From Nostoc mirabile CHAB5784 (GTDB taxonomy: Bacteria; Cyanobacteriota; Cyanobacteriia; Cyanobacteriales; Nostocaceae), in the NCBI RefSeq assembly GCF_020829645.1, contig NZ_JAIVFS010000001.1:310869-374868 (forward strand): a stretch of DNA of 64,000 bases, given 5' to 3'. Both the position numbers and the translations under genes were made by a program. The notes beneath the pieces were generated by a model, which was not told the origin of the DNA, ran no database searches, and was given only the letters and a program-made list of their open reading frames with translations. Positions 44,536 to 54,402 of this stretch are shown one piece after another; position 1 is the stretch's first letter, and the number at the start of each line of letters is the position of its first letter.

Positions 44536-45120
44536 ATGCTAAAGTTCCTGAAACAAGTTGGTGATTACGCCAAAGAAACAGTACAAGCTGCGCGTTACAT
44601 TGGTCAGGGGCTTTCTGTCACCTTCGATCACATGCGGCGGCGTCCGATTACCGTACAGTACCCTTACGAGAAACTGATTCCTGGCGAACGGTTTCGCGGT
44701 AGAATTCACTTTGAATTTGATAAGTGTATCGCCTGCGAAGTCTGTGTTCGCGTTTGTCCAATTAACCTGCCTGTAGTAGATTGGGAATACGACAAAGCCA
44801 GCAAAAAGAAAAAACTCAACCACTACAGCATTGACTTTGGAGTTTGTATCTTTTGCGGTAATTGTGTGGAATTTTGCCCCACTAACTGTCTATCTATGAC
44901 AGAAGAGTATGAGCTTTCCACTTACGATCGCCATGAATTGAACTATGACAACGTAGCGCTAGGTCGTCTGCCCTACAAGGTAACAGATGATCCAATGGTT
45001 ACACCACTGCGCGAACTAGTTTACCTACCCAAAGGCGTCCTCGAACCACATGGACTGCCCGCAGATGCACCGCGTGCTGGTGCGCGTCCAGAAGACCTCG
45101 TAGAACAAACAGAAAAATAA
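44536..45120 (+). CDS. ndhI: NAD(P)H-quinone oxidoreductase subunit I (NdhI)
   Basis: 194-residue peripheral subunit carrying two [4Fe-4S] clusters: [12 protein letters not shown] and [12 protein letters not shown], each with the fourth Cys before a proline. It sits at the interface of NDH-1 where ferredoxin donates electrons. N-terminal amphipathic helix [23 protein letters not shown] is typical. The C-terminal acidic tail differs among cyanobacteria. Confidence 0.97.
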   Translation: MLKFLKQVGDYAKETVQAARYIGQGLSVTFDHMRRRPITVQYPYEKLIPGERFRGRIHFEFDKCIACEVCVRVCPINLPVVDWEYDKASKKKKLNHYSIDFGVCIFCGNCVEFCPTNCLSMTEEYELSTYDRHELNYDNVALGRLPYKVTDDPMVTPLRELVYLPKGVLEPHGLPADAPRAGARPEDLVEQTEK

Positions 45121-45202
45121 ATATCATTAGTCATTTGTCCTTTCCTAATGACCAATGACCAATGACTAATGACCAATGACCAATGACTAAGGACAAAAAA
45201 CA

Positions 45203-45817
45203 GTGAATCTAGCGGAAGGAGTACAGTTTGTATCGCTTGGCATACTAGGCGTGATGATGATTGGGGCGGCCATTGGTGTGGTGCTGTTCTCCAACATCGT
45301 CTATTCTGCCTTTTTGCTGGGGGGTGTGTTCATCAGCATAGCGGGAATCTACCTGTTGCTAAATGCTGATTTTGTTGCAGCTGCACAAATACTGATTTAC
45401 GTTGGGGCGGTTAACGTGTTAATTTTGTTTGCCATTATGTTGGTGAACAAGCGGGAAAATTTTGTAGCATTTCCCAACTCTTGGGTGCGGAAAGTACTAA
45501 CAGGTGTAGTCAGTGTAGGATTGTTCGGTCTTTTAAGTACGATGGTGCTGGCTACTCCTTGGGCTTACTCAGCTGCTCCTGTGCCAGGTGGTGAAAGTTC
45601 TATAGTTTTAATTGGAGAACATTTCTTCACTGACTTTTTACTGCCTTTTGAACTGGCTTCCATTTTGCTGCTGATAGCAATGGTAGGAGCAATTATTTTG
45701 GCACGTCGTGAGTATTTGCCAGACCTATTGGCACCATCCAAACTGGGGCAAACTGTTTTGACTTTGCAAGAACGCCCCAGAGAACTAGTATCAACAACCA
45801 GCGAAACAAAAGAGTAA
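45203..45817 (+). CDS. ndhG: NAD(P)H-quinone oxidoreductase subunit 6 (NdhG)
   Basis: 204 residues, five predicted membrane helices. It starts at GTG 45203 (MNLAEGVQFVSLGILG). The AQILIYVGAVNVLILFAIMLVNKRE block is characteristic of the J-type subunit of complex I. A heptamer array (45125-45190) separates it from ndhI, and it ends 60 bp before ndhE. Confidence 0.95.
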   Translation: MNLAEGVQFVSLGILGVMMIGAAIGVVLFSNIVYSAFLLGGVFISIAGIYLLLNADFVAAAQILIYVGAVNVLILFAIMLVNKRENFVAFPNSWVRKVLTGVVSVGLFGLLSTMVLATPWAYSAAPVPGGESSIVLIGEHFFTDFLLPFELASILLLIAMVGAIILARREYLPDLLAPSKLGQTVLTLQERPRELVSTTSETKE

Positions 45818-45877
45818 TATTTGCGACCTGAGTCGCAGATAGACAGCCGGATTTTTTCAGGAGGGATACTCAGATTC

Positions 45878-46183
45878 ATGCAACTCCAGTACTTTCTATT
45901 ACTAGCAGCAGCTTTATTCTGTATCGGCATCTACGGTTTAATTACCAGCCGCAACGCTGTGCGGGTGCTGATGTCAATTGAGTTACTGCTCAATGCTGTT
46001 AATCTGAATTTAATGGCATTTTCCAACTTCCTCGACTCAACATTAATTAAGGGTCAGGTTTTTACAGTATTTGTGATTACCGTGGCCGCAGCCGAGGCGG
46101 CGGTGGGTTTAGCGATCGTGCTTGCCATTTATCGCAACCGCGATACCGTCGATATGGAGCAGTTTAATCTCCTGAAATGGTAA
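45878..46183 (+). CDS. ndhE: NAD(P)H-quinone oxidoreductase subunit 4L (NdhE)
   Basis: From the ATG at 45878 ([14 protein letters not shown]) this is the expected 101 residues. The frame is open back to 45821, but those codons do not match the family. Three membrane helices, with the conserved Glu in [15 protein letters not shown] used in proton pumping and a second in [18 protein letters not shown] lies at 45859-45864. The following nadK frame begins at the stop codon. Confidence 0.95.
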   Translation: MQLQYFLLLAAALFCIGIYGLITSRNAVRVLMSIELLLNAVNLNLMAFSNFLDSTLIKGQVFTVFVITVAAAEAAVGLAIVLAIYRNRDTVDMEQFNLLKW

Positions 46184-46189
46184 TTGTGC

Positions 46190-47110
46190 GTGCAACTCAA
46201 GCAGGTAATCATTGCTTATAAAGCGCGGGATGCCCGGAGTAAACAATGGGCAGAAATCTGTGCTAAACAACTAGAAAGCCGCGAGTGCCAGGTGTTGATG
46301 GGGCCAAGCGGCCCGAAAGACAACCCCTATCCTGTCTTTTTGGCTTCGGCGGCTCAACCAATCGATCTCGCCTTGGTACTCGGTGGCGATGGTACTGTTT
46401 TAACTGGTGCCAGACATTTAGCCCCAGCAGGCATCCCTATTCTGGGAGTGAATGTGGGAGGTCATCTGGGGTTTTTAACTGAGTCAGTGGAAGAGTTTCA
46501 GGATACTGAAAAAGTTTGGGATCGACTGTTTGAGGATCGCTATGCTATCCAACGACGGATGATGTTACAAGCTGCTGTATATGAGGGTCATGGGTCTAAT
46601 TTAGAACCAGTTAGTGAGCATTATCTGGCTCTGAATGAGTTTTGTGTTAAACCCGCCTCCGCAGACCGAATGATTACTTCAATTCTGGAAATGGAAATTG
46701 ACGGTGAGGTAGTCGATCAGTACGTCGGGGACGGGTTGATTATTTCCACTCCCACAGGTTCCACTGGTTACACCGTTTCTGCTAATGGGCCAATTATGCA
46801 TGATGGTATGGAGGCGATTACCATCACTCCCATTTGTGCAATGAGCCTTTCTAGTCGCCCCCTGGTTTTACCCCCTGGTTCTGTGGTGAGTATTTGGCCT
46901 TTGGGGGATTACGATTTGAGTACCAAGCTGTGGACAGATGGGGTTTTGGGGACTTCGATTTGGCCGGGAAACCGCGTTGATGTGCGGATGGCAGATTGTC
47001 GGGCTAAATTTATTATTTTGCGCGAGAACAATTCCTACTATCAAACGCTGCGGGAGAAGTTGCTTTGGGCCGGTACAAGGGTTCACTACAGCAATAATCA
47101 CCGTAATTAA
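46190..47110 (+). CDS. nadK: NAD kinase
   Basis: Phosphorylates NAD to NADP, about 306 residues from the GTG at 46190 (MQLKQVIIAYKARD). A TTG at 46184 would add two residues. Motifs are LVLGGDGTVLTGARH (GGDGT), GVNVGGHLGFLTE, DGLIISTPTGSTGYTVSANGP and SLSSRPLVLPP. It follows ndhE with 6 bp spacing, so it is probably co-transcribed, linking NADP supply to the NDH-1 operon. A terminator lies at 47178-47201. Confidence 0.95.
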   Translation: MQLKQVIIAYKARDARSKQWAEICAKQLESRECQVLMGPSGPKDNPYPVFLASAAQPIDLALVLGGDGTVLTGARHLAPAGIPILGVNVGGHLGFLTESVEEFQDTEKVWDRLFEDRYAIQRRMMLQAAVYEGHGSNLEPVSEHYLALNEFCVKPASADRMITSILEMEIDGEVVDQYVGDGLIISTPTGSTGYTVSANGPIMHDGMEAITITPICAMSLSSRPLVLPPGSVVSIWPLGDYDLSTKLWTDGVLGTSIWPGNRVDVRMADCRAKFIILRENNSYYQTLREKLLWAGTRVHYSNNHRN

Positions 47111-47177
47111 TTTAGTATTTTAGAGTGCATTTACCGCAGATTGCAATGGCGTAGGCGATCGTAACCAGAATTATCCA

Positions 47178-47201
47178 AGCCCCTGGATTTATCCGGGGGC
47201 T
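47178..47201 (+). terminator. intrinsic terminator after nadK
   Basis: AGCCCCTGGAT and ATCCGGGGGCT form an 11-bp stem with a TT loop, followed by TTCT. It is placed about 70 bp behind nadK and closes the ndh-nadK unit. Confidence 0.85.
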
Positions 47202-47512
47202 TTCTGCCTTGATTTTGACTTATGCTTACTGTTTCACTTTAATTTAACGTGAGTTCGATACATTACCCAAGCGTATTGATTTATAGCCTATATCAAAGCA
47301 AAATTTTGTATCTTATTGCCAGATTTTTTAGGAATTAATCTCCATAATAAAAGCACTCTACCTCTAATCCAAGAGAGTAAAAAAGCTCTCTAGAAGTTCT
47401 TTTATCAAAAACCGTCTCAATCACACTTCGACACATTAATGCATAATGTGAGCTATTTGTATAGTGCCTAAATCCTAGTAAAATATTTTCGCAAATCTAA
47501 GTAGGAAGATAG
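47202..47512. other. AT-rich leader region with a lone family B end
   Basis: Contains TTACCCAAGCGTATTG (47265-47280), resembling a right end of the CAATACG elements, but no matching left end or target duplication was found. The rest is AT-rich leader of the acyltransferase gene. Confidence 0.45.
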
Positions 47513-48343
47513 ATGGAAGTTTCTGGACGCAACATCAATTACCCACTGAATCCTCCTCTCACTCTCGAAGATTTCCCCGTCCTTCAAACTGAAAAATATG
47601 CCCTACGGCTGGCGTCAACCAAAGAAGAATTAGAATCAATTTTTCGGTTGCGCTTTGAAGTTTTTAATCTTGAACTAGGCTTGGGATTTTCTGCTTCTAA
47701 CTTTACCCAGATGGATATAGATAAGTTTGATGCGGTTTGCCATCATTTAATCCTAATCTCCAAAAAAACGGAGAAAACCATTGGAACTTATCGGATGCAA
47801 ACTTATACAATGGCATCTCAAAGACTAGGCTTTGATGCTGCCGATATATTTAATCTTAATGCGATTCCCAATTCTGTGCTTCAGGCATCAGTTGAAGTTG
47901 GGCGTACATGTATAGCTAAAGAATATCGCAATAGTCAGGCACTTTTACTACTTTGGGAAGGATTGGCAAATTATCTCATCTGGAGTAAAAACCAATATTT
48001 CTTTGGCTGTGCATCGTTATTAACACAATGTCCTTGGCAAGCTACTTGCGCTTATGATTATTTTCGGCAGAATGGTTTGATGCATCCAAGTATTTTGGTT
48101 GATCCAAATTCACAATTTTGTCTAAAAATGCCTCAAAATTGTCCAGATTCAAGTAATATTGAGATTCCTAAAATTTTGCAGGCATACTTAAATATTGGAG
48201 CTAAAATATGCAGCCTTCCAGCTATTGATCGGCAGTTTAAGACTATTGATTTTTTAACTATATCTAATGTTGCAGAGTTTGCCAGATGGCGTTATCCAAA
48301 TCCTTTCAATAAACCCTTACCACTGAGGATTTGTCACGATTAA
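47513..48343 (+). CDS. GNAT-fold N-acyltransferase (OlsB / hemolysin-like)
   Basis: 276 residues. YALRLASTKEELESIFRLRFEVF, then DAVCHHLILISKKTEKTIGTYRMQT and SVEVGRTCIAKEYRNSQALLLLWEGLANYL match the ornithine-acyl-ACP N-acyltransferase / long-chain N-acyl amino acid synthase group. HPSILVDPNSQF is in the tail. Such enzymes make acylated amino acids or ornithine lipids from acyl-ACP. The product here is unknown. Its 3' end overlaps the convergent GGDEF-EAL gene by 27 bp. Confidence 0.8.
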   Translation: MEVSGRNINYPLNPPLTLEDFPVLQTEKYALRLASTKEELESIFRLRFEVFNLELGLGFSASNFTQMDIDKFDAVCHHLILISKKTEKTIGTYRMQTYTMASQRLGFDAADIFNLNAIPNSVLQASVEVGRTCIAKEYRNSQALLLLWEGLANYLIWSKNQYFFGCASLLTQCPWQATCAYDYFRQNGLMHPSILVDPNSQFCLKMPQNCPDSSNIEIPKILQAYLNIGAKICSLPAIDRQFKTIDFLTISNVAEFARWRYPNPFNKPLPLRICHD

Positions 48344-50983
48344 TGCCAGTGCTGCCGTGTTATCCAATGGAGGTGAGAAAAAATATCCTTGTCCACATTC
48401 ACAGTTCAACTTTCTCAGAAATGCTAGCTGCTCTTTTGTCTCTACTCCTTCGGCGGTCACATACATACCTAATTTGTGTGCCAGTGTGATAATTATCTCA
48501 ATAATTTCTAAATTCTTGCCATTAGCATCTATCGGCCTGACAAAGGAATGGTCAATTTTCAACACACTAATCGGAAAGCTATGGAGACGGCTTAATGAAG
48601 AGTAGCCTGTACCGAAATCATCAATTGATAACTTAATGCCCATCTTCCGAAGTTCTGAGAGTGCAGCATTTGCCTCATCGCCATTCTCCATAATTGCACT
48701 TTCAGTAATTTCTAGCATGAGACTGCCAGCATCAAGACCAGTCGAGTCCAAAATTTCCCCAATCTGCTCAATTAAATCCGGTTGAGAAAATTGCTTGACT
48801 GAAAGATTGACGCTGATTTTCTCTAATGAGTTTGTCCGATGGCTCACCTGCCAGCTTTGCATCTGGCGGCACGCCTCATGTAATGCCCAGTAGCCAACCT
48901 CGACAATCATTCCGGTTTCTTCTACTAGGGGGATAAAATCTGTTGGAGAAATCAAACCACGCTCTGGATGCTGCCAGCGCAGCAGAGCCTCAAAGCCTAT
49001 AAGTCTGCCATTAGCAAGGGAAACAATCGGTTGGTAATAAAGCTGAAACTCCTGGCGTTCGATTGCTCGCCGTAGATCGTTCTCTAACTGCAATCTGACC
49101 AGAGCGTTAGTATACATTTCTTGGTTGAATAGTTCATAGCGTGCTTTGCCCAGCGCCTTGGCTCTGTACATAGCCGTATCAGCGTCCCTTAGCAAGTTTT
49201 CTGGTTGGTCATAGTCTACTGTCGAACTCAGGGCAATGCCAATACTTGCCGTTGTAAATACTTCTTGCCCGTCAAGCTCAAGGGGTAATGTCAGTTCTTG
49301 TTGAATTCGTTCAGCTACTTTGATGGCTTCTGACACATTCTTGATTTCGTCAAGCAGGATGGTAAATTCGTCTCCCCCAAGCCGTGCGGCTATATCTGTG
49401 GAGCGTATGCATACTCCTAATCTATTTGCAATAGCAATTAGAAATTGGTCTCCTTTTAGATGTCCGAGACTGTCATTGATCACCTTAAACCGATCCAGGT
49501 CGAGAAATAGAACAGCAAATAAATAATTCTTCTGTCGCTTGCCTCGCTGGAGTGTGTGTTTTAAGCGCTCCATAAAGAAAGCTCGGTTTGGTAGACCTGT
49601 CAGTGCATCGTGAAAAGCATTATATCGTAACTGTTCTTCTACCTGCTTACGCTCGTTAATTTCAGCTTCTAATTGCCTGTTAGCCTCTAAGAGTCCAGCA
49701 AATGACTCTTGTAATTGAGTAGCCATTTGATTATGAGCCTGAGCAAGAACTCTTAGTTCGTTGATACCCTCTACTGTAACGGTTTGGTCTAACTTTCCAT
49801 TAGCGATTTCCTTAGAGGCAACGCTCAAGCAGAGAATTGGTTGAGTAATCCAATGAGAAGTAACCACTCCTATGGCTGTAGCGAATATCAACGCTCCTAA
49901 ACACAGCAAAATAGTGGTTCGGGTGTTAGCTTCGATATGCTCCATAAAGTCGGCTTCTGGAACCACCACGATAATCACCCAATTTAGCCCACAGTCGGCT
50001 GCAAAGGGCATTAACTGTACAAATTGCCGCTTGTGATCAATTTCAAATTCTAGCTGTTGGCTAGAAGAAATGTTTCTAAAATTACCAAATTGTGACTGCA
50101 AATACTGTGTTGTTAGACGAGTGATCCGATCGCTACTAGCGATCGCTCTGAGCCGTTTGTACGTCTTTTTCCCTCCCTCATCACTCAGGATAAAAGGTTG
50201 CTCCGCCGTTGAAGTTGCTACCAAATCTCCAGAATGCTCGACAATAAATGTCTTTCCTGAGCGACCAATCTTTAAATTGTGCAAGAACTCACTCAGTTGC
50301 GAGAGAGATAACGTTGCATTCGTCACTCCAAGCAAGCTACCTGTCTGGTCATAAAGAGGTTTGGTTGCACTGAACGCTAGCCCTGATGAAGAGAAATATG
50401 AATAAATTTCTGTGCAAGTCGTTTTACCTGCTTTCACAGCATTTGTGTACCAGGGGCGAGTGCGAGGATCAAAGGTTTGCTTAACTTGAAGTAGCTTAAC
50501 AAGATTACCTTGATTATCAGTGGTGTAAGTATAGTAATTATTACCCGTTGATTGATCTTTTCTTCGGATGACTAGTGAACCATCGTTAAGGCGATCAACC
50601 GAATGAATATCTCCTTGTGTACTTGCAAAAGCGATCGGCTTTAAGGGTTTGAACAACTGCATTTGATGCCATAAATGGTGTTCTAAAATTTTTGCATCTT
50701 TTAAACTTAACTCACCAATATGGACAGAATTGGCGTTAATCTGAGTTACCAGTTGGGGTATTTCTATGTAAGCGGTGACATGTTGATGAATCCGAGTTGT
50801 AATTTCATTCCGCAGCTGAGTAGCAACATCATTAACAGCTTTCTGACCATTTTTTAAAGATAAGAATGCTGTTAAGCCTACAGCACTAGAAATTTGCAGG
50901 ACGAAAGGTACTACAAGAGCTACACGGAGTGGCACTCTCAAGAACCCTTTTGGAATCGAACGCAAGAAATTCTGCTGTTGCAT
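48317..50983 (-). CDS. membrane GGDEF-EAL cyclic-di-GMP enzyme
   Basis: 888 residues. TM1 at about 20-45, a periplasmic dCache-type sensor to about 345, TM2 at 350-372, HAMP, a short coiled coil (LLEANRQLEAEINERKQVEEQL), GGDEF domain (ARLGGDEFTILL near 536) and EAL domain (GFEALLRWQHP near 664; DDFGTGYSSL; EGVETKEQL). Both catalytic signatures are intact, so it may make, degrade, or switch between the two. The ligand of the sensor is unknown. In cyanobacteria such enzymes act on phototaxis and aggregation. Confidence 0.93.
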   Translation of the reverse strand: MQQQNFLRSIPKGFLRVPLRVALVVPFVLQISSAVGLTAFLSLKNGQKAVNDVATQLRNEITTRIHQHVTAYIEIPQLVTQINANSVHIGELSLKDAKILEHHLWHQMQLFKPLKPIAFASTQGDIHSVDRLNDGSLVIRRKDQSTGNNYYTYTTDNQGNLVKLLQVKQTFDPRTRPWYTNAVKAGKTTCTEIYSYFSSSGLAFSATKPLYDQTGSLLGVTNATLSLSQLSEFLHNLKIGRSGKTFIVEHSGDLVATSTAEQPFILSDEGGKKTYKRLRAIASSDRITRLTTQYLQSQFGNFRNISSSQQLEFEIDHKRQFVQLMPFAADCGLNWVIIVVVPEADFMEHIEANTRTTILLCLGALIFATAIGVVTSHWITQPILCLSVASKEIANGKLDQTVTVEGINELRVLAQAHNQMATQLQESFAGLLEANRQLEAEINERKQVEEQLRYNAFHDALTGLPNRAFFMERLKHTLQRGKRQKNYLFAVLFLDLDRFKVINDSLGHLKGDQFLIAIANRLGVCIRSTDIAARLGGDEFTILLDEIKNVSEAIKVAERIQQELTLPLELDGQEVFTTASIGIALSSTVDYDQPENLLRDADTAMYRAKALGKARYELFNQEMYTNALVRLQLENDLRRAIERQEFQLYYQPIVSLANGRLIGFEALLRWQHPERGLISPTDFIPLVEETGMIVEVGYWALHEACRQMQSWQVSHRTNSLEKISVNLSVKQFSQPDLIEQIGEILDSTGLDAGSLMLEITESAIMENGDEANAALSELRKMGIKLSIDDFGTGYSSLSRLHSFPISVLKIDHSFVRPIDANGKNLEIIEIIITLAHKLGMYVTAEGVETKEQLAFLRKLNCECGQGYFFSPPLDNTAALALIVTNPQW

Positions 50984-51732
50984 CTGTGCGATTTTAGGCT
51001 CCGATAGCTTAAAAGCAAGGTTTATCTTCTTGCCAAGGGAGTATTATCAATCTGCTGATACAGCTACTTTAAACTGCTACCTCAAATGCTGATCAGTTAA
51101 CAACACTGAGTGGTGTAGGCGTAGCCCGCCGCAGGTATTGCCCGTTCTACACCCTGTCTTGGATTGGAGGCAAGGAACAATCCTTCGTTCGCCGTTAGGC
51201 AATGCCCTTTTCACAGGGTAGGAGAATTGAGAACTCTAACCCGCAAAGCGATCGCTCAATGCACGGTAGCTGTGGAGTCACCTTACCACAGATGCGGCTA
51301 CACTTAGTGTATTTTACACTCCATTGACCAAATAATTACTAATTCGTAATTCGTAATTCGTAATTAAAGAGGGTACAAGCCCCCACCATAATCTCTGCTG
51401 AAGGGTGGTCAACAAGACAGTGGAGGGTTCAAGCCCTAAAAGAATTGCAACTACGAATTACAAATTATCAATTACGAATTATGTTGACATCTCGGTTTTA
51501 AAACCAAGTCCAGTTTTGCGGGATTTGATACAACCTTGTCCAATTCTTTTCGTAATTAATAAAGAAGAGGTGTTGATTGCCAATCTTTCTAATCAAATAA
51601 AAGTACGGTTGGCGATGTTTAACAAATAGGCTCCGCTTGAAGTCTTGGCGATGTCTAGGACGGGGGTAGCTGCGACACTTATCTAGTACGCTTAATTAGA
51701 TGATTTGAGAAAAATTTTTAGGAAACCCACTT
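50984..51732. other. 749-bp gene-poor region with repeats
   Basis: Includes GTGTAGGCGTAGCCCGCCGC (51113), a hairpin GTAGCTGTGG...CCACAGATGCGGCTAC (51265-51301), ATTCGTA heptamers (51341-51365) and TACGAATTA pieces (51440-51480). Plus-strand codons at about 51500-51629 (PSPVLRDLIQPCPILFVINK...RLAMFNK) may be a gene remnant, but I do not recognise it. Confidence 0.5.
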
Positions 51733-53385
51733 ATGCGCCATCTCAAATTTGCTCCGAGTTGGTTGCGATTTTTAATTATTTTCTTATTGGCGATGGGTAT
51801 ATTGTTTCGCTTTTTTAACCTTGACGGCAAAGTTTACTGGCATGATGAAACTTATACTTCATTGCGGCTTTCTGGTTACAGAATAACTGAAGTAAAAGAA
51901 CAAATTTTTAATAATCGTGTCATTACTGGAGAAAGCTTTGCCCAGTTTCAAGGTGCAAATCAACAAAAAAGCTTAAATGACACAATCATGAATTTGGCAA
52001 AAGAAGATCCTTACCATCCACCGCTTTATTACATAATAGCGAGATTGTGGATGGAAATCTTTGGTAATTCGGTGACGGCGATTAGAAGTTTATCTGCCTG
52101 CATCAGTTTGCTGGTTTTTCCTTGTGTTTATTGGCTATGCCGAGAATTATTTAATGTGCCATTATCGGTTCCTGGTGTAGCGATCGCACTCATGGCAATT
52201 TCTCCAATTCAACTAGTTTATGCTCAAGAAGCACAAGAATATATTCTCTGGTTAGTGACCATATTACTATCCAGTGCGTCTCTGCTGCGAGCAATGCGGC
52301 TGGAATCACAAGATAAAGCAGCAGAAGAACGACAGCAGCCAGATTTATTCGCTATCTGGAGCATTTATGCAGTAACTTTAGCCATCAGTCTTTATACTTT
52401 TCTTTGGAGTGGATTTGTAATAGTTGCTCACGGAATTTATGTAATTATCACTGCCAAATTTAAGTTGACTAAAACTGTGAAAACTTATCTGTTAGCATCA
52501 CTCGTAGGTTGTTTAGCTTTCATGCCTTGGATAACAATTGTGATAGGTGACTTTTTTAAATTTTTGATTTCAGCAGATAAAACAACAATGCAGTCATCTT
52601 CGATGCCTATAATTACATTTTTGCTGATGCAGTTAAGCCGGATTTTTTTTGATATAAACCTTACCAAAGATAATCCTGTAAACTCTTTAATTACACCAAT
52701 TTTATTAATTTTGATAGGATATTCAATTTGTTTTATTTGTCTAACAACTAACTATAAAGTCTGGTTTTTTCTCATTACATTGATTGTAGTACCAGCACTA
52801 CCCTTAATACTCTCAAGTGCTGGTGGCATATTATCTACCGAACCATATTTCATCCCATCTTATTTAGGAATCCAAGTGACTGTTGCTTACTTACTAGCTA
52901 CGCAAATATATAATGGAAGCGTGTCACGCCGGAGCATTTGGCAGATAATCATGGCATTAGTGATTATTTGTGGACTGATTTCTTGTAAGGTGAGTTCCCA
53001 GGCAGAAACTTGGTGGAATAAGGGTATGAGCTATAGCAATCCACAAGTTGCCCAAATCATCAATCAGACGAGTAGTCCACTTTTGGTTAGTGATGCTTTG
53101 GGCAATAATTATGGGAATGTTTTTTCTCTAAGCTATCTTTTAGAACCAAAAGTGCGATTTTTGTTGGTGAACAACCAAAAAATTCCCAATATTCCTGATG
53201 GGTTTGCTGATGTATTTTTACTCAATCCTTCAGACACTTGGCGCGAAACAATCGAAAAAAAGTATAAATTAAAGACAGATATTGTTTACAGTGACAACAA
53301 TTATTCAGTCTGGAAATTGGCTACATCTACTAAGTTGCGCCGACGTAATATCCCACCTAATAATAAGTTATCTCCCAGTTTATAG
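51733..53385 (+). CDS. GT39/PMT-type membrane glycosyltransferase
   Basis: 550 residues with about ten hydrophobic helices. The first loop after TM1 has GKVYWHDETYTSLRLSG, the D-E pair expected of the catalytic loop in ArnT/PMT-type GT-C enzymes. YHPPLYYIIARLWMEIFGNS and AIMAISPIQLVYAQEAQEYI-like segments (here ALMAISPIQLVYAQEA) are common in this group. The C-terminal periplasmic part is not recognisable. Probably transfers a sugar from a polyprenyl donor to a cell-surface acceptor. Confidence 0.78.
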   Translation: MRHLKFAPSWLRFLIIFLLAMGILFRFFNLDGKVYWHDETYTSLRLSGYRITEVKEQIFNNRVITGESFAQFQGANQQKSLNDTIMNLAKEDPYHPPLYYIIARLWMEIFGNSVTAIRSLSACISLLVFPCVYWLCRELFNVPLSVPGVAIALMAISPIQLVYAQEAQEYILWLVTILLSSASLLRAMRLESQDKAAEERQQPDLFAIWSIYAVTLAISLYTFLWSGFVIVAHGIYVIITAKFKLTKTVKTYLLASLVGCLAFMPWITIVIGDFFKFLISADKTTMQSSSMPIITFLLMQLSRIFFDINLTKDNPVNSLITPILLILIGYSICFICLTTNYKVWFFLITLIVVPALPLILSSAGGILSTEPYFIPSYLGIQVTVAYLLATQIYNGSVSRRSIWQIIMALVIICGLISCKVSSQAETWWNKGMSYSNPQVAQIINQTSSPLLVSDALGNNYGNVFSLSYLLEPKVRFLLVNNQKIPNIPDGFADVFLLNPSDTWRETIEKKYKLKTDIVYSDNNYSVWKLATSTKLRRRNIPPNNKLSPSL

Positions 53386-54387
53386 TATGGGAAGCTACAC
53401 ATTATATGCTTCACAAACACAGTCAGAGAAACTGTTTACAAAATTTATAATATTTTATGTGATATTTAGATATAGAAGTTCTCTGTTGAGTGAGGTATAA
53501 TAACCCCAGTGGGGAGTGGAGAACATAAGCAGGGCAAACGCATCTAAATTACCCTTGCTCACAACCTTTGGTTAAGAACCAACGACAAAATCAGCATTTC
53601 TCCTTTGGTTTAGTTTCCAAGACTCAAAGCGATGTCTACGATGGTCACTGAGCTTGTCGAAGTGCGGGCTACGCCTACGCTAAATTTGTGTCAATGTTAT
53701 ATTTTCTCTCTCGACGATTAATCCACCCTGCTTTTTTAAGGGGGGATCAACAAATATTTGATACTTCTCAGACATCCTCTAAAAAACCATGTCTATTTTA
53801 AAAACTGGAGTTTTTAAGATAGCCGAAATTTATTATAGTTGGCAATTATCTATGAAAGGGGTAGGTGGGCCCCCTCTCTTTTTGAGCATGGGGTTCCTCT
53901 TCGCCTTATCGCCCACTTTGTGACGCCCCACTTTCAGCTTTCATCCTCTTTGCACAATACCTAGTATGCTGCCGTTGCAATCTAGTACTGGAAAGTAACT
54001 TAATAACAAGTTGATAAATAGCAAATAACTGCTGTATTATTGCTATGACCTCTTTTTGGAAATCTAAGTACATCTCTTAATCCAAAAACAACCTGGCACT
54101 CAATACTTAACTTTGAGTTAAACAAATAGATTGTTTTTCATAGCCAAATGGCTTGAGAAAAATTCAGAGTTTGTTTTAAAAGTGATTAACTGTAATTTTA
54201 GGTACTTATTTACCCCGCCTATCCCCCCTTTTGAAAGTGGAAACCGGAATCAAACCCCCAAAGTTATCCCGGTATTTAGGGGTATCTAGAATGTTTTGCT
54301 ACCGATAAAATAACTTTTAAAACATCCTTTCAATTTCTTTGTTTCTCATATCTTTGGGATAATGCTCCAACTGAATTTAGTCTCTAT
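53386..54387. other. 1-kb intergenic region
   Basis: No convincing ORF. It contains a GCGATGTCTACGATGG...GGGCTACGCCTACGC repeat (53631-53681), a TTTTTTAAGGGGGGATCAAC fragment (53733), and a GC-rich patch (53870-53940). The AT-rich 54000-54387 part leads into the secreted-nuclease gene and must hold its promoter. No regulator site was recognised. Confidence 0.5.
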
Positions 54388-54402
54388 TTGCAATTAAGGA
54401 CA

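Noticed and set aside
47265..47280. Further family B element
   Set aside because: Only one end is present, and no left end or direct repeat was found.
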